Positions 48,484-57,011 of a stretch of 64,000 nt of DNA are shown here, in pieces. The position numbers and the translations under genes were made by a program. Below the pieces are notes generated by a model, which was not told the origin of the DNA, searched no databases, and was given only the letters and a program-made list of their open reading frames with translations. Origin of the DNA: Haliea sp040221975 (GTDB taxonomy: Bacteria > Pseudomonadota > Gammaproteobacteria > Pseudomonadales > Halieaceae); NCBI GenBank assembly GCA_040221975.1, contig JAVJWR010000036.1, forward strand, positions 310,001 to 374,000, read 5' to 3'. Positions within the stretch are counted from its first letter, which is position 1, and every line of letters starts with the position of its first letter.

Positions 48484-49323
48484 ATGCCTTTGAACACCGC
48501 GGTTATCACCTTTATCGGTGCCGGTAACATGGCTTCCAGCATTATTGGCGGCCTGCTGGAAAGCGGCCACCCTGCCAGCGCCCTGCGCGCCGCCGATCCC
48601 TCCCGCGAGAACCTGGAGAAACTGGGCAAGCTGGGCGCTATCGGGACGTTTCAGGACAACGCAGCTGCCTGCGCCGATGCCGATGTAGTAATCCTGGCGG
48701 TAAAGCCCCAGGTCATGGATGCCGCCATGGCCAGCATTGCCGCGCCCGTGGCGGCCAGGGGCGCACTGGTGATCTCCATTGCCGCGGGCACCACCATCGC
48801 CACCATGGAAGCCGGGCTGGGTGCCGCCACCGCGGTCGTTCGCTGCATGCCCAATACCCCGGCGCTGCTCGGTGTCGGCGCCACGGCCCTGTTTGCCAAC
48901 AGCAATGTCAGCAGCGTGCAGCGGGACCTGGCCAGCACCATCCTCGGCGCCGTGGGCATGATCGAATGGGTGCCCGAGGAAAGCCAGCTGGATGCCATTA
49001 CCGCCCTCTCCGGCAGCGGTCCCGCCTATTTCTTTCTGTTCATGGAGGCCATGGTCAACGCAGGCTGCGCCATGGGCCTGTCGCGGGAATGTGCGGTCGC
49101 CATGACCAAACAGACCGCCCTTGGCGCGGCGCGCATGGCCACCGAGAGCGACGTCGACCTGACCGAGTTGCGGCGCCGTGTAACCAGCCCGGGCGGCACC
49201 ACCGAGCATGCGGTGCAGTGCTTTGAGCACGAGGGCCTGCGCGATCTGGTCGCGCACGCGATGGCAGCCGCGCAGCAACGCGCGGCGGAAATGGGTGCCG
49301 GACAGGAGAGCCGCGAAACATGA
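48484..49323 (+). CDS. proC: Pyrroline-5-carboxylate reductase
   Basis: A 279-residue NAD(P)H enzyme for the last step of proline synthesis. Motifs: FIGAGNMASSIIGGLLESG, VILAVKPQVMDAAM, VRCMPNTPALLGVG, DAITALSGSGPAYFFLFMEA and VTSPGGTTEHAV. AGGA precedes the ATG. The stop overlaps the yggT start (ATGA, 49320-49323). Confidence 0.97.
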   Translation: MPLNTAVITFIGAGNMASSIIGGLLESGHPASALRAADPSRENLEKLGKLGAIGTFQDNAAACADADVVILAVKPQVMDAAMASIAAPVAARGALVISIAAGTTIATMEAGLGAATAVVRCMPNTPALLGVGATALFANSNVSSVQRDLASTILGAVGMIEWVPEESQLDAITALSGSGPAYFFLFMEAMVNAGCAMGLSRECAVAMTKQTALGAARMATESDVDLTELRRRVTSPGGTTEHAVQCFEHEGLRDLVAHAMAAAQQRAAEMGAGQESRET

Positions 49324-49907
49324 ATGCGGTAAGCGAGATTCTCGCCTATTTGATCCAGACCCTGCTGACCCTGGCACTGGTGGCCGTGGTGCTGCGGTTG
49401 CTGCTGCAACTGGTGCGGGCGGATTTCTATAATCCAGTCAGCCAGTTTCTCGCCCGACTGACCAATCCGCTGGTACTGCCGCTGCGCCGGGTGGTGCCCA
49501 GTCTCGGCGGGCTCGACCTGTCCTCACTGCTGCTTGCCCTGGTGCTGCAAATGGCCGCCATCGTGGCGCTGCTGGCACTCAACGGCGTCGGGCCGCCCAA
49601 CATCGTCCTGCTGCTGGTGTGGTCAGTACTCGGCGTGGTGGGACTGGTGGTCAACATCTACTTCTTTGCCCTGCTGGCAATGATCATCCTCAGCTGGATT
49701 GCCCCCGCCAGCCGGCACCCCGCCCTGCTGTTGCTGTTCCAGCTCACCGAGCCGGTCATGGCACCCTTTCGCAAGATGTTACCCACTATGGGCGGTCTCG
49801 ATTTCTCACCCATCCTGGTCTTTATCCTGATCAACATCGTCCAGATTGCGCTGCGGCACATGGCGGCGGGCGTGGGCCTGCATCCGGCGCTGGTGATCGG
49901 ACTTTGA
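49320..49907 (+). CDS. yggT: YggT family membrane protein
   Basis: A 195-residue inner-membrane protein with two YGGT repeats. Each consists of a hydrophobic segment, a short region like SQFLARLTNPLVLPLRRVVPSLGGLDLSSLL (about 40-70) or FQLTEPVMAPFRKMLPTMGGLDFSPIL (about 140-166), and another hydrophobic segment. The role is not established, although E. coli YggT was reported to relieve osmotic stress. Coupled to proC. Confidence 0.93.
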   Translation: MNAVSEILAYLIQTLLTLALVAVVLRLLLQLVRADFYNPVSQFLARLTNPLVLPLRRVVPSLGGLDLSSLLLALVLQMAAIVALLALNGVGPPNIVLLLVWSVLGVVGLVVNIYFFALLAMIILSWIAPASRHPALLLLFQLTEPVMAPFRKMLPTMGGLDFSPILVFILINIVQIALRHMAAGVGLHPALVIGL

Positions 49908-49917
49908 CCCCGGCACC

Positions 49918-51054
49918 GTGAACCCCGCCAGCGTCGGTATAGTTGAGCCGCAGAGCGCCCGGTTCCCGGAGCCGCTGACCCTGGCCTGTGGCCGGGTGCT
50001 GGAGGACTACGAGCTGGTCTACGAGACCTACGGTCAGCTCAATGCCCGACATTCAAACGCCGTGCTCATATGTCACGCACTGTCCGGGCATCATCACGCG
50101 GCGGGCTACCACAGCGCCGGGGATCGCAAGCCGGGCTGGTGGGATGAGTGCATCGGCCCGGGCAAACCCATTGATACCAATCACTTCTTTGTCGTCAGCC
50201 TGAACAATCTCGGCGGTTGCCACGGCTCCACCGGACCGATCGCCCCCAACCCGGAAACGGGGCAACCCTGGGGGCCTGATTTCCCCTCCCTGCGAGTACG
50301 GGACTGGGTACACAGTCAGGCCCGGCTGGCGGATCACCTGGGTATCGACTGCTGGGCTGCGGTCATTGGCGGCAGCCTGGGCGGCATGCAGGCCATGCGC
50401 TGGTCCCTGCTCTACCCGCAGCGTCTGCGCCACTGCGTGGTGATCGCCTCGGCCATGCGCCTGAGCGCCCAGAACATTGCTTTCAACGAGATCGCCCGCC
50501 AGGCCATCCAGTCGGATCCCGGTTTCGCCGACGGCCACTACCTGGCGCAGAATACACTGCCGGCACAGGGTCTGGCGCTCGCCCGCATGGTCGGCCACAT
50601 CACCTACCTTTCGGACGGCGCGATGGCCAACAAGTTCGGCCGTGACCTGCGCTCGGGAAGCCTGGAGCTGGGGGATGAGGAGGCCGCCGAGTTCCAGGTC
50701 CAGAGCTACCTGCGCTACCAGGGCAGCCAGTTCTCCGGCAGCTTCGACGCCAACACCTATATCCTGATGACGCGGGCCCTGGATTACTTCGACCTGGCGC
50801 GAGAGTACGGCGATGACCCGGTCGCTGCGTTCCGGGAAGCCCGGTGCAGTTTTCTGGTGCTGTCCTTCTCCACGGACTGGCGCTTCTCCCCACGGCGCTC
50901 GCGAGAGATCGTCGATGCCCTGATCGCTGCCGACCGGCCGGTGACCTACGCTGAAATCGAGGCCGACGAGGGCCACGACGCCTTTCTGCTACCCATACCC
51001 CGCTACCTGCAGCTGTTCAGTGCCTACATGCAGCGCGTACGGGACGCCTGCTGA
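49918..51054 (+). CDS. metX: Homoserine O-acyltransferase MetX
   Basis: A 378-residue alpha/beta hydrolase-fold transferase activating homoserine for methionine synthesis. It has a GTG start at 49918. Motifs: LICHALSGHHHAAGYH, SLNNLGGCHGSTGP, the nucleophile elbow VIGGSLGGMQAMRW and the acid-His region EIEADEGHDAFLLP. In gammaproteobacterial MetX paired with metW the donor is often succinyl-CoA rather than acetyl-CoA; the sequence alone does not settle it here. Shares a base with the metW start (TGATG). Confidence 0.94.
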   Translation: MNPASVGIVEPQSARFPEPLTLACGRVLEDYELVYETYGQLNARHSNAVLICHALSGHHHAAGYHSAGDRKPGWWDECIGPGKPIDTNHFFVVSLNNLGGCHGSTGPIAPNPETGQPWGPDFPSLRVRDWVHSQARLADHLGIDCWAAVIGGSLGGMQAMRWSLLYPQRLRHCVVIASAMRLSAQNIAFNEIARQAIQSDPGFADGHYLAQNTLPAQGLALARMVGHITYLSDGAMANKFGRDLRSGSLELGDEEAAEFQVQSYLRYQGSQFSGSFDANTYILMTRALDYFDLAREYGDDPVAAFREARCSFLVLSFSTDWRFSPRRSREIVDALIAADRPVTYAEIEADEGHDAFLLPIPRYLQLFSAYMQRVRDAC

Positions 51055-51644
51055 TGCGCCTTGATCTCACCCACATCCAGCGCTGGATCGAACCCGGGTC
51101 AAAAGTGCTGGACCTGGGCTGTGGCAACGGCGAGTTCCTGCAGCGGCTGCAACAGGAGCGCGATGTGCGTGGCCTGGGCCTGGAGATCGACCCGGACAAA
51201 ATCACTGCAGCGGTCGCCCGCGGCCTGAACATCGTGGAACAGGACATGGATGCGGGGATGGACAACTTCCCCGACCAGAGTTTCGACACGGTGGTAATGG
51301 CGCACGCCCTGCAGGCGGTACACTATCCGGATCGGGTGCTCGACGAGATGCTCCGTATCGGTCGCCAGGGTATCGTCACCTTCCCCAACTTTGCCCACTG
51401 GAATTGCCGCCTGTACCTGGGCACCCGGGGCCGCATGCCGGTGTCCCGCTTCATGCCCTATAATTGGTATGACACACCCAATATCCACTTTTGCACGGTG
51501 AAGGATTTCGAGGCACTGTGTGGGGAACGCGGCATACGCATCCTCGCCCGGGACATGGTCGGCAACACCGAGCGCAGGCCCCTGCTGGCCAGTGCCTGGC
51601 CCAACCTGTTTGCCGTCACCGCCATCTACCTGATCAGCCGTTGA
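51054..51644 (+). CDS. metW: Methionine biosynthesis protein MetW
   Basis: A 196-residue methyltransferase-fold protein that works with MetX. Motifs: KVLDLGCGNGEFLQRL, GLGLEIDPDKITAAVARGLNI, DTVVMAHALQAVHYPDRVLDEM, GIVTFPNFAHWNCRLYLG and MPYNWYDTPNIHFCTVKDF, all typical of MetW. The start overlaps the metX stop. Confidence 0.95.
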   Translation: MRLDLTHIQRWIEPGSKVLDLGCGNGEFLQRLQQERDVRGLGLEIDPDKITAAVARGLNIVEQDMDAGMDNFPDQSFDTVVMAHALQAVHYPDRVLDEMLRIGRQGIVTFPNFAHWNCRLYLGTRGRMPVSRFMPYNWYDTPNIHFCTVKDFEALCGERGIRILARDMVGNTERRPLLASAWPNLFAVTAIYLISR

Positions 51645-51651
51645 GGTAAAC

Positions 51652-52086
51652 ATGATCCGCTACCTACGCTACACTCTGGCGCTGTTGTTGTTGGTCGCCG
51701 TCGGCGCGGCAGCCCAGCAATCAGAGCGCTTCGGCCCCTACGAACTGCACTACAGCGTCGTCAACACGACCTTCCTCGAGCCCCGCGTGGCATCCAGCTA
51801 CGGCATTACCCGGGGCAAGAACCGGGCAATCCTGAATCTGGCGGTACGCGAGCACGTGGACGGCGGCACCGTTCCGCGAGGTATGCAGCTGCAGGGCAGC
51901 ACCCGCGACCTGATCACCGCGCAGGCACTGGAGTTCCAGGAGATCCGCGAGGGCGAAGCCATCTACTACATCGCTGAATTCCGCTTCATCAACGAGGAGT
52001 GGCGCTTCTTTGATATCGACTTCCGCCCGCAGGGCGCGGAGGAAACCTTCCGCTTCGAACTCAAGCACCAGCTGTACGAACACTGA
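51652..52086 (+). CDS. DUF4426 periplasmic protein
   Basis: A 144-residue exported protein: signal peptide MIRYLRYTLALLLLVAVGAAA, then a beta-sandwich-like domain with YELHYSVVNTTFLEPRVASSYGI, AILNLAVREH and WRFFDIDFRPQGAEETFRFEL. This matches the DUF4426 family found between metW and rdgB in Pseudomonas. Function unknown. Its stop shares a base with the rdgB start. Confidence 0.88.
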   Translation: MIRYLRYTLALLLLVAVGAAAQQSERFGPYELHYSVVNTTFLEPRVASSYGITRGKNRAILNLAVREHVDGGTVPRGMQLQGSTRDLITAQALEFQEIREGEAIYYIAEFRFINEEWRFFDIDFRPQGAEETFRFELKHQLYEH

Positions 52087-52718
52087 TGACCTCGATCGCG
52101 CCATTGCAGACCGTCGTCCTCGCCAGCGGCAATCGCGGCAAACTCGCGGAGCTCGCCCGGATCCTGGAACCACTGGGTGTGGAGCTGCGCGCGCAGTCGG
52201 AGTTTGGTGTACCCGAGGTTGAGGAAACCGGACTGACCTTTGTCGAGAACGCCATCCTCAAGGCACGGGCCGCGGCACAGCATACCGGCCTGCCCGCCAT
52301 TGCCGACGATTCCGGGCTGGAAGTGGACTTCCTGCAGGGCGCCCCGGGGATTCGCTCGGCGCGCTATGCCGATGGGGGCGACGAGGCCAACAACCGCAAA
52401 CTGCTCTCGACCCTGGCCGGCGTGCCCAGGGCCGAGCGCAGCGCCCGCTACCAGTGTGTGCTGGTATTCATGCGCCACGCCCTGGACCCGACCCCGATCA
52501 TCTGCCACGGCAGCTGGGAGGGCCACATCCTGGAAGCGCCCGCGGGTAGCGGCGGCTTCGGCTATGACCCCCTGTTCCATGTTGCCGCCTTCAATTGCAG
52601 CGCCGCCGAACTGGCGCCCCGGACCAAGAACCGCGTCAGTCACCGCGCCATCGCCTGCGCCCAGCTGGAGCAGGCGCTGCTGGGCTCCCTGCGCGGCCCC
52701 GACCCCACGGGCAGCTGA
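52086..52718 (+). CDS. rdgB: Non-canonical purine NTP pyrophosphatase RdgB
   Basis: A 210-residue ITP/XTP/dITP diphosphatase that keeps deaminated purines out of DNA. Motifs: VVLASGNRGKLAELARIL, EETGLTFVENAILKARAAA, ADDSGLEVDFLQGAPGIRSAR and GSGGFGYDPLFHV ending in KNRVSHRAIA. Starts and stops overlap with the flanking DUF4426 and hemW genes. Confidence 0.96.
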   Translation: MTSIAPLQTVVLASGNRGKLAELARILEPLGVELRAQSEFGVPEVEETGLTFVENAILKARAAAQHTGLPAIADDSGLEVDFLQGAPGIRSARYADGGDEANNRKLLSTLAGVPRAERSARYQCVLVFMRHALDPTPIICHGSWEGHILEAPAGSGGFGYDPLFHVAAFNCSAAELAPRTKNRVSHRAIACAQLEQALLGSLRGPDPTGS

Positions 52719-53863
52719 TGCCCGCGCTGCAACTGCCCCCGCTGGGGCTCTACATCCACCTGCCCTGGTGCGAGCGCAAGTGCCCCTACTGCGATTTCAA
52801 TTCCCACGAAACCGGCCTTGTTCCGGAACAGGCCTACATCGACAGGCTGCTGGCCGACCTGGAAGCGGATGCGTGTTACACACAGGGCCGCAGCATCGCC
52901 ACCCTGTTCATCGGCGGCGGTACTCCCAGCCTGTTCAGCGCCGCCGCCATTGCGCACCTGATGGCGGGGATTGCGGCGCGAGTTCCGCTGGCAGACGGCT
53001 TCGAAGCGACCATGGAGGCCAACCCGGGTAGTGCCGAGGCGGAGAAATTCGCCGGTTTCCGGGCGGCGGGCATCAACCGCCTGTCCATCGGCATCCAGTC
53101 CTTCCAGGACACCCAGCTGCAGGCGCTGGGACGGGTGCACAGCAGCGACCAGGCCCACGCCGCCATCGCCGCCGCCCACGCTGCCGGCTTCCAGCGCATC
53201 AACCTGGACCTGATGCACGGCCTGCCGCAACAGGATTCCACACTGGCCCTGGCGGATCTCGCCACCGCCACCGGCCATGGCATCAGCCACCTCTCCTGGT
53301 ACCAGCTCACCATCGAACAGAACACCGTGTTCTATACGCGACCGCCGCTGCTGCCGCTGGAAGACGCACTGGCGGATATCCAGGATGCGGGCGAGGCGCT
53401 GCTGGCCGGCACGGACCTGCGCCAGTACGAGGTCTCGGCCTGGGCAGTGCCCGGACAGCAGTGCCGTCACAATCTCAACTACTGGGAGTTCGGCGATTAC
53501 CTGGGCATTGGTGCAGGCGCCCACGGCAAGGTGAGTTTTGCCGACGGCCGTATCCTGCGCTACGCCAAGCGCCGACAACCAGAGGCCTATATGGCTGCAG
53601 CGCCAGCGCAGATGCAGGTCCAGCCGCTGTGGCTGGCGAAGCGGGACCTGCCCGGGGAGTACATGCTCAATGCCCTGCGCCTGAACGCGGGCTTCCAGCT
53701 CGCTGACTACAGCGCGCGCACGGGCCTGGCTGCGGATACGCTGCAGCCGGCCCTGGACTCACTGCTCGGGCGGGGGTTGCTGGAGCAGGAAGCGGGACAG
53801 ATACGAGCCACCGGTCTGGGGCGGCGGTTTCTGGATACGGTGATTGCGGAGTTTCTGGTTTAG
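52718..53863 (+). CDS. hemW: Heme chaperone / radical SAM protein HemW
   Basis: A 381-residue radical SAM protein. The 4Fe-4S motif is Cys18, Cys22 and Cys25 in LPWCERKCPYCDFNSH, without the additional upstream cysteine of true HemN. Further motifs are IATLFIGGGTPSLF, EATMEANPGSAEAEKF, NRLSIGIQSFQD, NLDLMHGLPQQ and LGIGAGAHGKV. These features mark HemW, a heme-binding chaperone, rather than coproporphyrinogen dehydrogenase. ATG shares a base with the rdgB stop. Confidence 0.94.
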   Translation: MPALQLPPLGLYIHLPWCERKCPYCDFNSHETGLVPEQAYIDRLLADLEADACYTQGRSIATLFIGGGTPSLFSAAAIAHLMAGIAARVPLADGFEATMEANPGSAEAEKFAGFRAAGINRLSIGIQSFQDTQLQALGRVHSSDQAHAAIAAAHAAGFQRINLDLMHGLPQQDSTLALADLATATGHGISHLSWYQLTIEQNTVFYTRPPLLPLEDALADIQDAGEALLAGTDLRQYEVSAWAVPGQQCRHNLNYWEFGDYLGIGAGAHGKVSFADGRILRYAKRRQPEAYMAAAPAQMQVQPLWLAKRDLPGEYMLNALRLNAGFQLADYSARTGLAADTLQPALDSLLGRGLLEQEAGQIRATGLGRRFLDTVIAEFLV

Positions 53864-53888
53864 CTGGGGGCGCCTAGCTGGGGGCGCC
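53861..53888. repeat. 14-bp tandem duplication spanning the hemW stop codon
   Basis: TAGCTGGGGGCGCC occurs twice head to tail (53861-53874 and 53875-53888). The first copy begins with the hemW stop codon TAG. It lies in the spacer between the convergent hemW and trmB genes. Confidence 0.9.
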
Positions 53889-53915
53889 TGGCCGGCCGCA
53901 CCTGGCCCGTCGGCT

Positions 53916-54599
53916 CTAAACGCGCCGGAACAAAACGTCCCAGACCCCGTGGCCGAGGCGCTCACCCCGGGCCTCGAACTTGGTGAGCGGCCGGGTGTCC
54001 GGCTTGGGCGCATAGTTGCCGCTCGCGGCGGCATTTTCCAGCCCCGGCGTCGCCGACAGCACTGCCAGCATCTGCTCGGCGTAGTTCTCCCAATCGGTAG
54101 CCAGGTGCAAAATGCCCCCGGGCTTGAGATAGCCTACCAGCTGCTCGGCAAAGGCCGGCTGGATCAGGCGCCGCTTGTGGTGGCGCTTCTTGTGCCAGGG
54201 ATCGGGAAAGAAGATCTGGATTGTGTCGAGGGAAGCGGGCGGGATGCAGTCGCGCAGCACTTCAACCGCGTCGTGGCAGTAGATGCGGATATTGTCCACA
54301 CCCTCCACCGCCATGCTGTGCAACAGCTTGCCGACACCGGGCCGGTGTACCTCGATACCGATAAAATCGGTGGCAGGCGCCGCCGCAGCCATGGCAACCA
54401 GGGACTGGCCCATCCCGAAGCCTATTTCCAGCACCCTCGGTGCATCGCGGCCAAAGACCGCCGCATAATCCAGTGGGCCATCACTGTGGGCCAGGCCATA
54501 GCGTGGCCAGTATTCATCAAAGGCGCGCTGCTGGCCGTCGGTGAGACGCCCCATGCGCAGCACGTAGCTGCGGATGGGGCGATGGGGAGTATCAGTCAT
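53916..54599 (-). CDS. trmB: tRNA (guanine46-N7)-methyltransferase TrmB
   Basis: A 227-residue SAM enzyme for m7G46 in tRNA. Motifs: RSYVLRMGRLTDGQQRAFDE, VLEIGFGMGQSLVAMA, IGIEVHRPGVGKLLH, IQIFFPDPWHKKRHHKRRL and LATDWENYAEQML, ending in TKFEARGERLGHGVWDVLF. Three bases before the DUF423 gene stop, so they form one unit. Convergent with hemW. Confidence 0.96.
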   Translation of the reverse strand: MTDTPHRPIRSYVLRMGRLTDGQQRAFDEYWPRYGLAHSDGPLDYAAVFGRDAPRVLEIGFGMGQSLVAMAAAAPATDFIGIEVHRPGVGKLLHSMAVEGVDNIRIYCHDAVEVLRDCIPPASLDTIQIFFPDPWHKKRHHKRRLIQPAFAEQLVGYLKPGGILHLATDWENYAEQMLAVLSATPGLENAAASGNYAPKPDTRPLTKFEARGERLGHGVWDVLFRRV

Positions 54600-54602
54600 G
54601 AT

Positions 54603-54980
54603 TCAGGGCAGCAGCTTCCAGCTGGCGGCGGCCAGGCAGCCCCAGCCCGCGATGAAGGCCAGGCCACCCAGCGGGGTGATTGCGCCCAGCCAGCGCAGGC
54701 CGCTGAAGCTGAGCAGGTACAGACTCCCGGAGAACACCAGCATGCCCAGCAGGAACAGCCAGCCGCTGCTGCGCAGCAGGTTCACGTGGGGATAGTTGAG
54801 GGCCAGGATACCCACCGCCAGCAACGCCAGCGAATGGTAGAAGTGATATTGAACGGCTGTTTCATAGACACCGAGCGCGTAAGCGTCGAGCCGGTTCTTG
54901 AGCGCGTGGGCGCCAAAGGCGCCGAAGGCGACGGCGAGAGCTCCACTGATAGCGGCGCTGGCAATGAAAATCTGGGCCAT
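54603..54980 (-). CDS. DUF423 (YgdD/TMEM256-like) membrane protein
   Basis: A 125-residue protein with four hydrophobic segments and the family motifs GALAVAFGAFGAHALKNRLD, AVQYHFYHSLALLAVGIL and LGAITPLGGLAFIAGWGCLA. The ATG at 54980 is used; the frame stays open upstream to 55025. Function unknown. Between rpoH and trmB on the same strand. Confidence 0.9.
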   Translation of the reverse strand: MAQIFIASAAISGALAVAFGAFGAHALKNRLDAYALGVYETAVQYHFYHSLALLAVGILALNYPHVNLLRSSGWLFLLGMLVFSGSLYLLSFSGLRWLGAITPLGGLAFIAGWGCLAAASWKLLP

Positions 54981-55052
54981 GGCAGGGGATCCAGCAAAAA
55001 AAACGGGAGTGCCAGTGTAACGCAAAACACTGGCGCTGCTCCCGCGGGATTG

Positions 55053-55907
55053 TCAGGCGGCGATAGCGGCCCGCAGCTTTTTCATGGCATTCTGCTCCAG
55101 CTGGCGGATACGCTCGGCCGAAACCTCATACTTCGCCGCCAGTTCATGCAGGGTGGCCTTTTCGTCCGCCAGCCAGCGCTGGGCGAGAATATCGCGGCTG
55201 CGCTCGTCCAGGTCCGCCAGCGCCAGGTACAGCTGCTCTTCGCTGTTTTCCTGCCAGTCGTCGGACTCCACGGCCAGCGCCGGGTCGCTGCGCTGGTCTT
55301 GCAGATAATACTGGGGCGCCTGCCAGGCGTCGTCATCGTCCTGGTCCAGGGGCGAGTCGAAGGCCAGATCGCGGCTGCTGAGCCGGCCTTCCATGCGCTG
55401 CACTTCGGCGATGTCAACGCCGAGGTCACTGGCCACTGCCTGCGCCTCTTCAGCACTCAGCCAGGCCAGGCTTTTCTTGGCACTGCGCAGGTTGAAAAAC
55501 AGCTTGCGCTGGGCCTTGGTGGTGGCGATCTTGACTATGCGCCAGTTGCGGAGGATAAACTCGTGCATCTCGGCCTTGATCCAGTGCACGGCAAAAGACA
55601 CCAGCCGCACTCCCTTCTCGGGATTGAAGCGCTTCACCGCTTTCATCAGGCCGACGTTGCCTTCCTGGATCAGGTCCGCTTCCGCCAGTCCATAGCCGGA
55701 GTAGCTGCGGGCAATGTGGACCACGAAGCGCAGGTGCGACATGACCAGTTGGCGGGCGGCCTCGAGACTTTCGTTGTAGTACAGGTCCTCGGCCAGCTCC
55801 TTCTCACGCTCCGGGGTCAGCAGCGGAATGCTGCTTACCGCCTGGACATAGGCCGCAAGATTGGCGCCGGGCACCATCTGGTCAACCGGAAGCAGGGTTT
55901 TGCTCAT
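55053..55907 (-). CDS. rpoH: Heat-shock sigma factor RpoH (sigma-32)
   Basis: A 284-residue sigma factor. Region 2: QLVMSHLRFVVHIARSYSGYGLAEADLIQEGNVGLMKAVKRFNPEKGVRLVSFAVHWIKAEMHEFIL. The RpoH box QRKLFFNLR follows (about residues 133-141), then region 4: LDERSRDILAQRWLADEKATLHELAAKYEVSAERIRQLEQNAMKKLRAAI. GGAGAG precedes the ATG. A perfect CIRCE operator lies 31 bases upstream of the start, so transcription is probably repressed by HrcA. Downstream of the ftsYEX genes, the standard gammaproteobacterial position. Confidence 0.96.
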   Translation of the reverse strand: MSKTLLPVDQMVPGANLAAYVQAVSSIPLLTPEREKELAEDLYYNESLEAARQLVMSHLRFVVHIARSYSGYGLAEADLIQEGNVGLMKAVKRFNPEKGVRLVSFAVHWIKAEMHEFILRNWRIVKIATTKAQRKLFFNLRSAKKSLAWLSAEEAQAVASDLGVDIAEVQRMEGRLSSRDLAFDSPLDQDDDDAWQAPQYYLQDQRSDPALAVESDDWQENSEEQLYLALADLDERSRDILAQRWLADEKATLHELAAKYEVSAERIRQLEQNAMKKLRAAIAA

Positions 55908-55937
55908 GCGGGGCTCTCCATATTCACTGGCCTGATT

Positions 55938-55964
55938 TTAGCACTCATTTTGTTAGAGTGCTAA
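55938..55964 (-). promoter_or_regulatory. Perfect CIRCE operator (HrcA site) upstream of rpoH
   Basis: TTAGCACTC (55938-55946), nine bases, GAGTGCTAA (55956-55964): every base of the CIRCE consensus. It lies 31 bases before the rpoH ATG, where it would overlap the promoter or early leader. HrcA itself is not encoded in this window. Confidence 0.93.
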
Positions 55965-56036
55965 TCACGGAAAAGTTCCCTGGAAAACTGCGTATTCAGG
56001 GAAAATTTACTTGCAGAACAATGAGTTGAAAACCGG

Positions 56037-57011
56037 TCACCGTGGCGCAATGCGCCCCAGATGGCGGGAAACGGCCAACCAGGCGCCGGCAAGACCGAGC
56101 AGGCCTCCGAGGACGACAAGGTTCAGGCTGCCCATGATCCCCAGCCCGCCCAACTCGAAACTGCTCTGGTACAACTCTGCCAGCCGGGCCACGGGTTCGC
56201 CGAGAAACCACAGCGCCGCAGCCACCAGCAGGGCGGCAAAAAATCCTCCCCCGACCCCGTACCAAAGGCCTGTGTAGAGGAAAGGCCGGCGCACAAAGCC
56301 ATTGCTGCCGCCCACCAGCTTGACCACCACGATTTCCTCGCGCCGGCTCTCGATGGCGAGGCGGATGGTATTGCCGAGAATCAACACCACCCCGGCCACC
56401 AGCACCCCTCCCAGCGCCAGCACCATGCGCCGGCTCAAATCCATCAAGGTATTGAGCCGCTCCAGCCAGGCCATGTCCAGCACCGCTTCCGCTACCCGGG
56501 GGTCGGCAGAAAGTTGTTGCTGCAGCGCCGCCACCGAGTCGGCCTCCGGGACCGGTGTCACCAGCAGCAGGTCGGGAAGCGGGTTGCTGTCCAGGCTGTC
56601 GAGCACGTCCGCAAAACCTGACAGCAGGCTGAATTCCTCCAGCGCTTCTTCCCTGGAAACCAGCGTCACCGCCGCGATATCGGGCCTCTCCTGCAGCTCC
56701 CGGGACAGCTCCCGGGCCTGCTCGGAACTGACGCTGGCGGAAAGAAACAGTGACAACTGGGCGGGACTGTCCCACTTGTCGCTGAGCTGGCGGGCATTGT
56801 CGAGGGCGACGTCCAGCGCCGCGGGCAAGGCCAGGGCAATACCGATCACCAGCCAGGTGAGCAGGCTGGAGACCGGGTTGTCCAGCACCCGCGCCAGGCT
56901 GTCGGCGGCCGATAAACGGTGGTGGGCCAACCAGCCGTTAAAGCGATGTCGAAGCCTGGCGCGACTGGTACTGGCTCCCTCCCGCCGGGTCTTGCCGTCG
57001 GCGGCACTCAT
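56037..57011 (-). CDS. ftsX: Cell division protein FtsX
   Basis: A 324-residue inner-membrane protein with an extended cytoplasmic N-terminus and four transmembrane segments (about 50-75, 190-215, 245-265, 290-312). A periplasmic loop of about 110 residues (SLFLSASVSSEQARELSRELQERPDI ...) contacts the amidase activator EnvC. SRREEIVVVKLVGGSNGFVRRPFLYTG is the conserved coupling segment. Overlaps ftsE by four bases. Confidence 0.95.
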   Translation of the reverse strand: MSAADGKTRREGASTSRARLRHRFNGWLAHHRLSAADSLARVLDNPVSSLLTWLVIGIALALPAALDVALDNARQLSDKWDSPAQLSLFLSASVSSEQARELSRELQERPDIAAVTLVSREEALEEFSLLSGFADVLDSLDSNPLPDLLLVTPVPEADSVAALQQQLSADPRVAEAVLDMAWLERLNTLMDLSRRMVLALGGVLVAGVVLILGNTIRLAIESRREEIVVVKLVGGSNGFVRRPFLYTGLWYGVGGGFFAALLVAAALWFLGEPVARLAELYQSSFELGGLGIMGSLNLVVLGGLLGLAGAWLAVSRHLGRIAPR

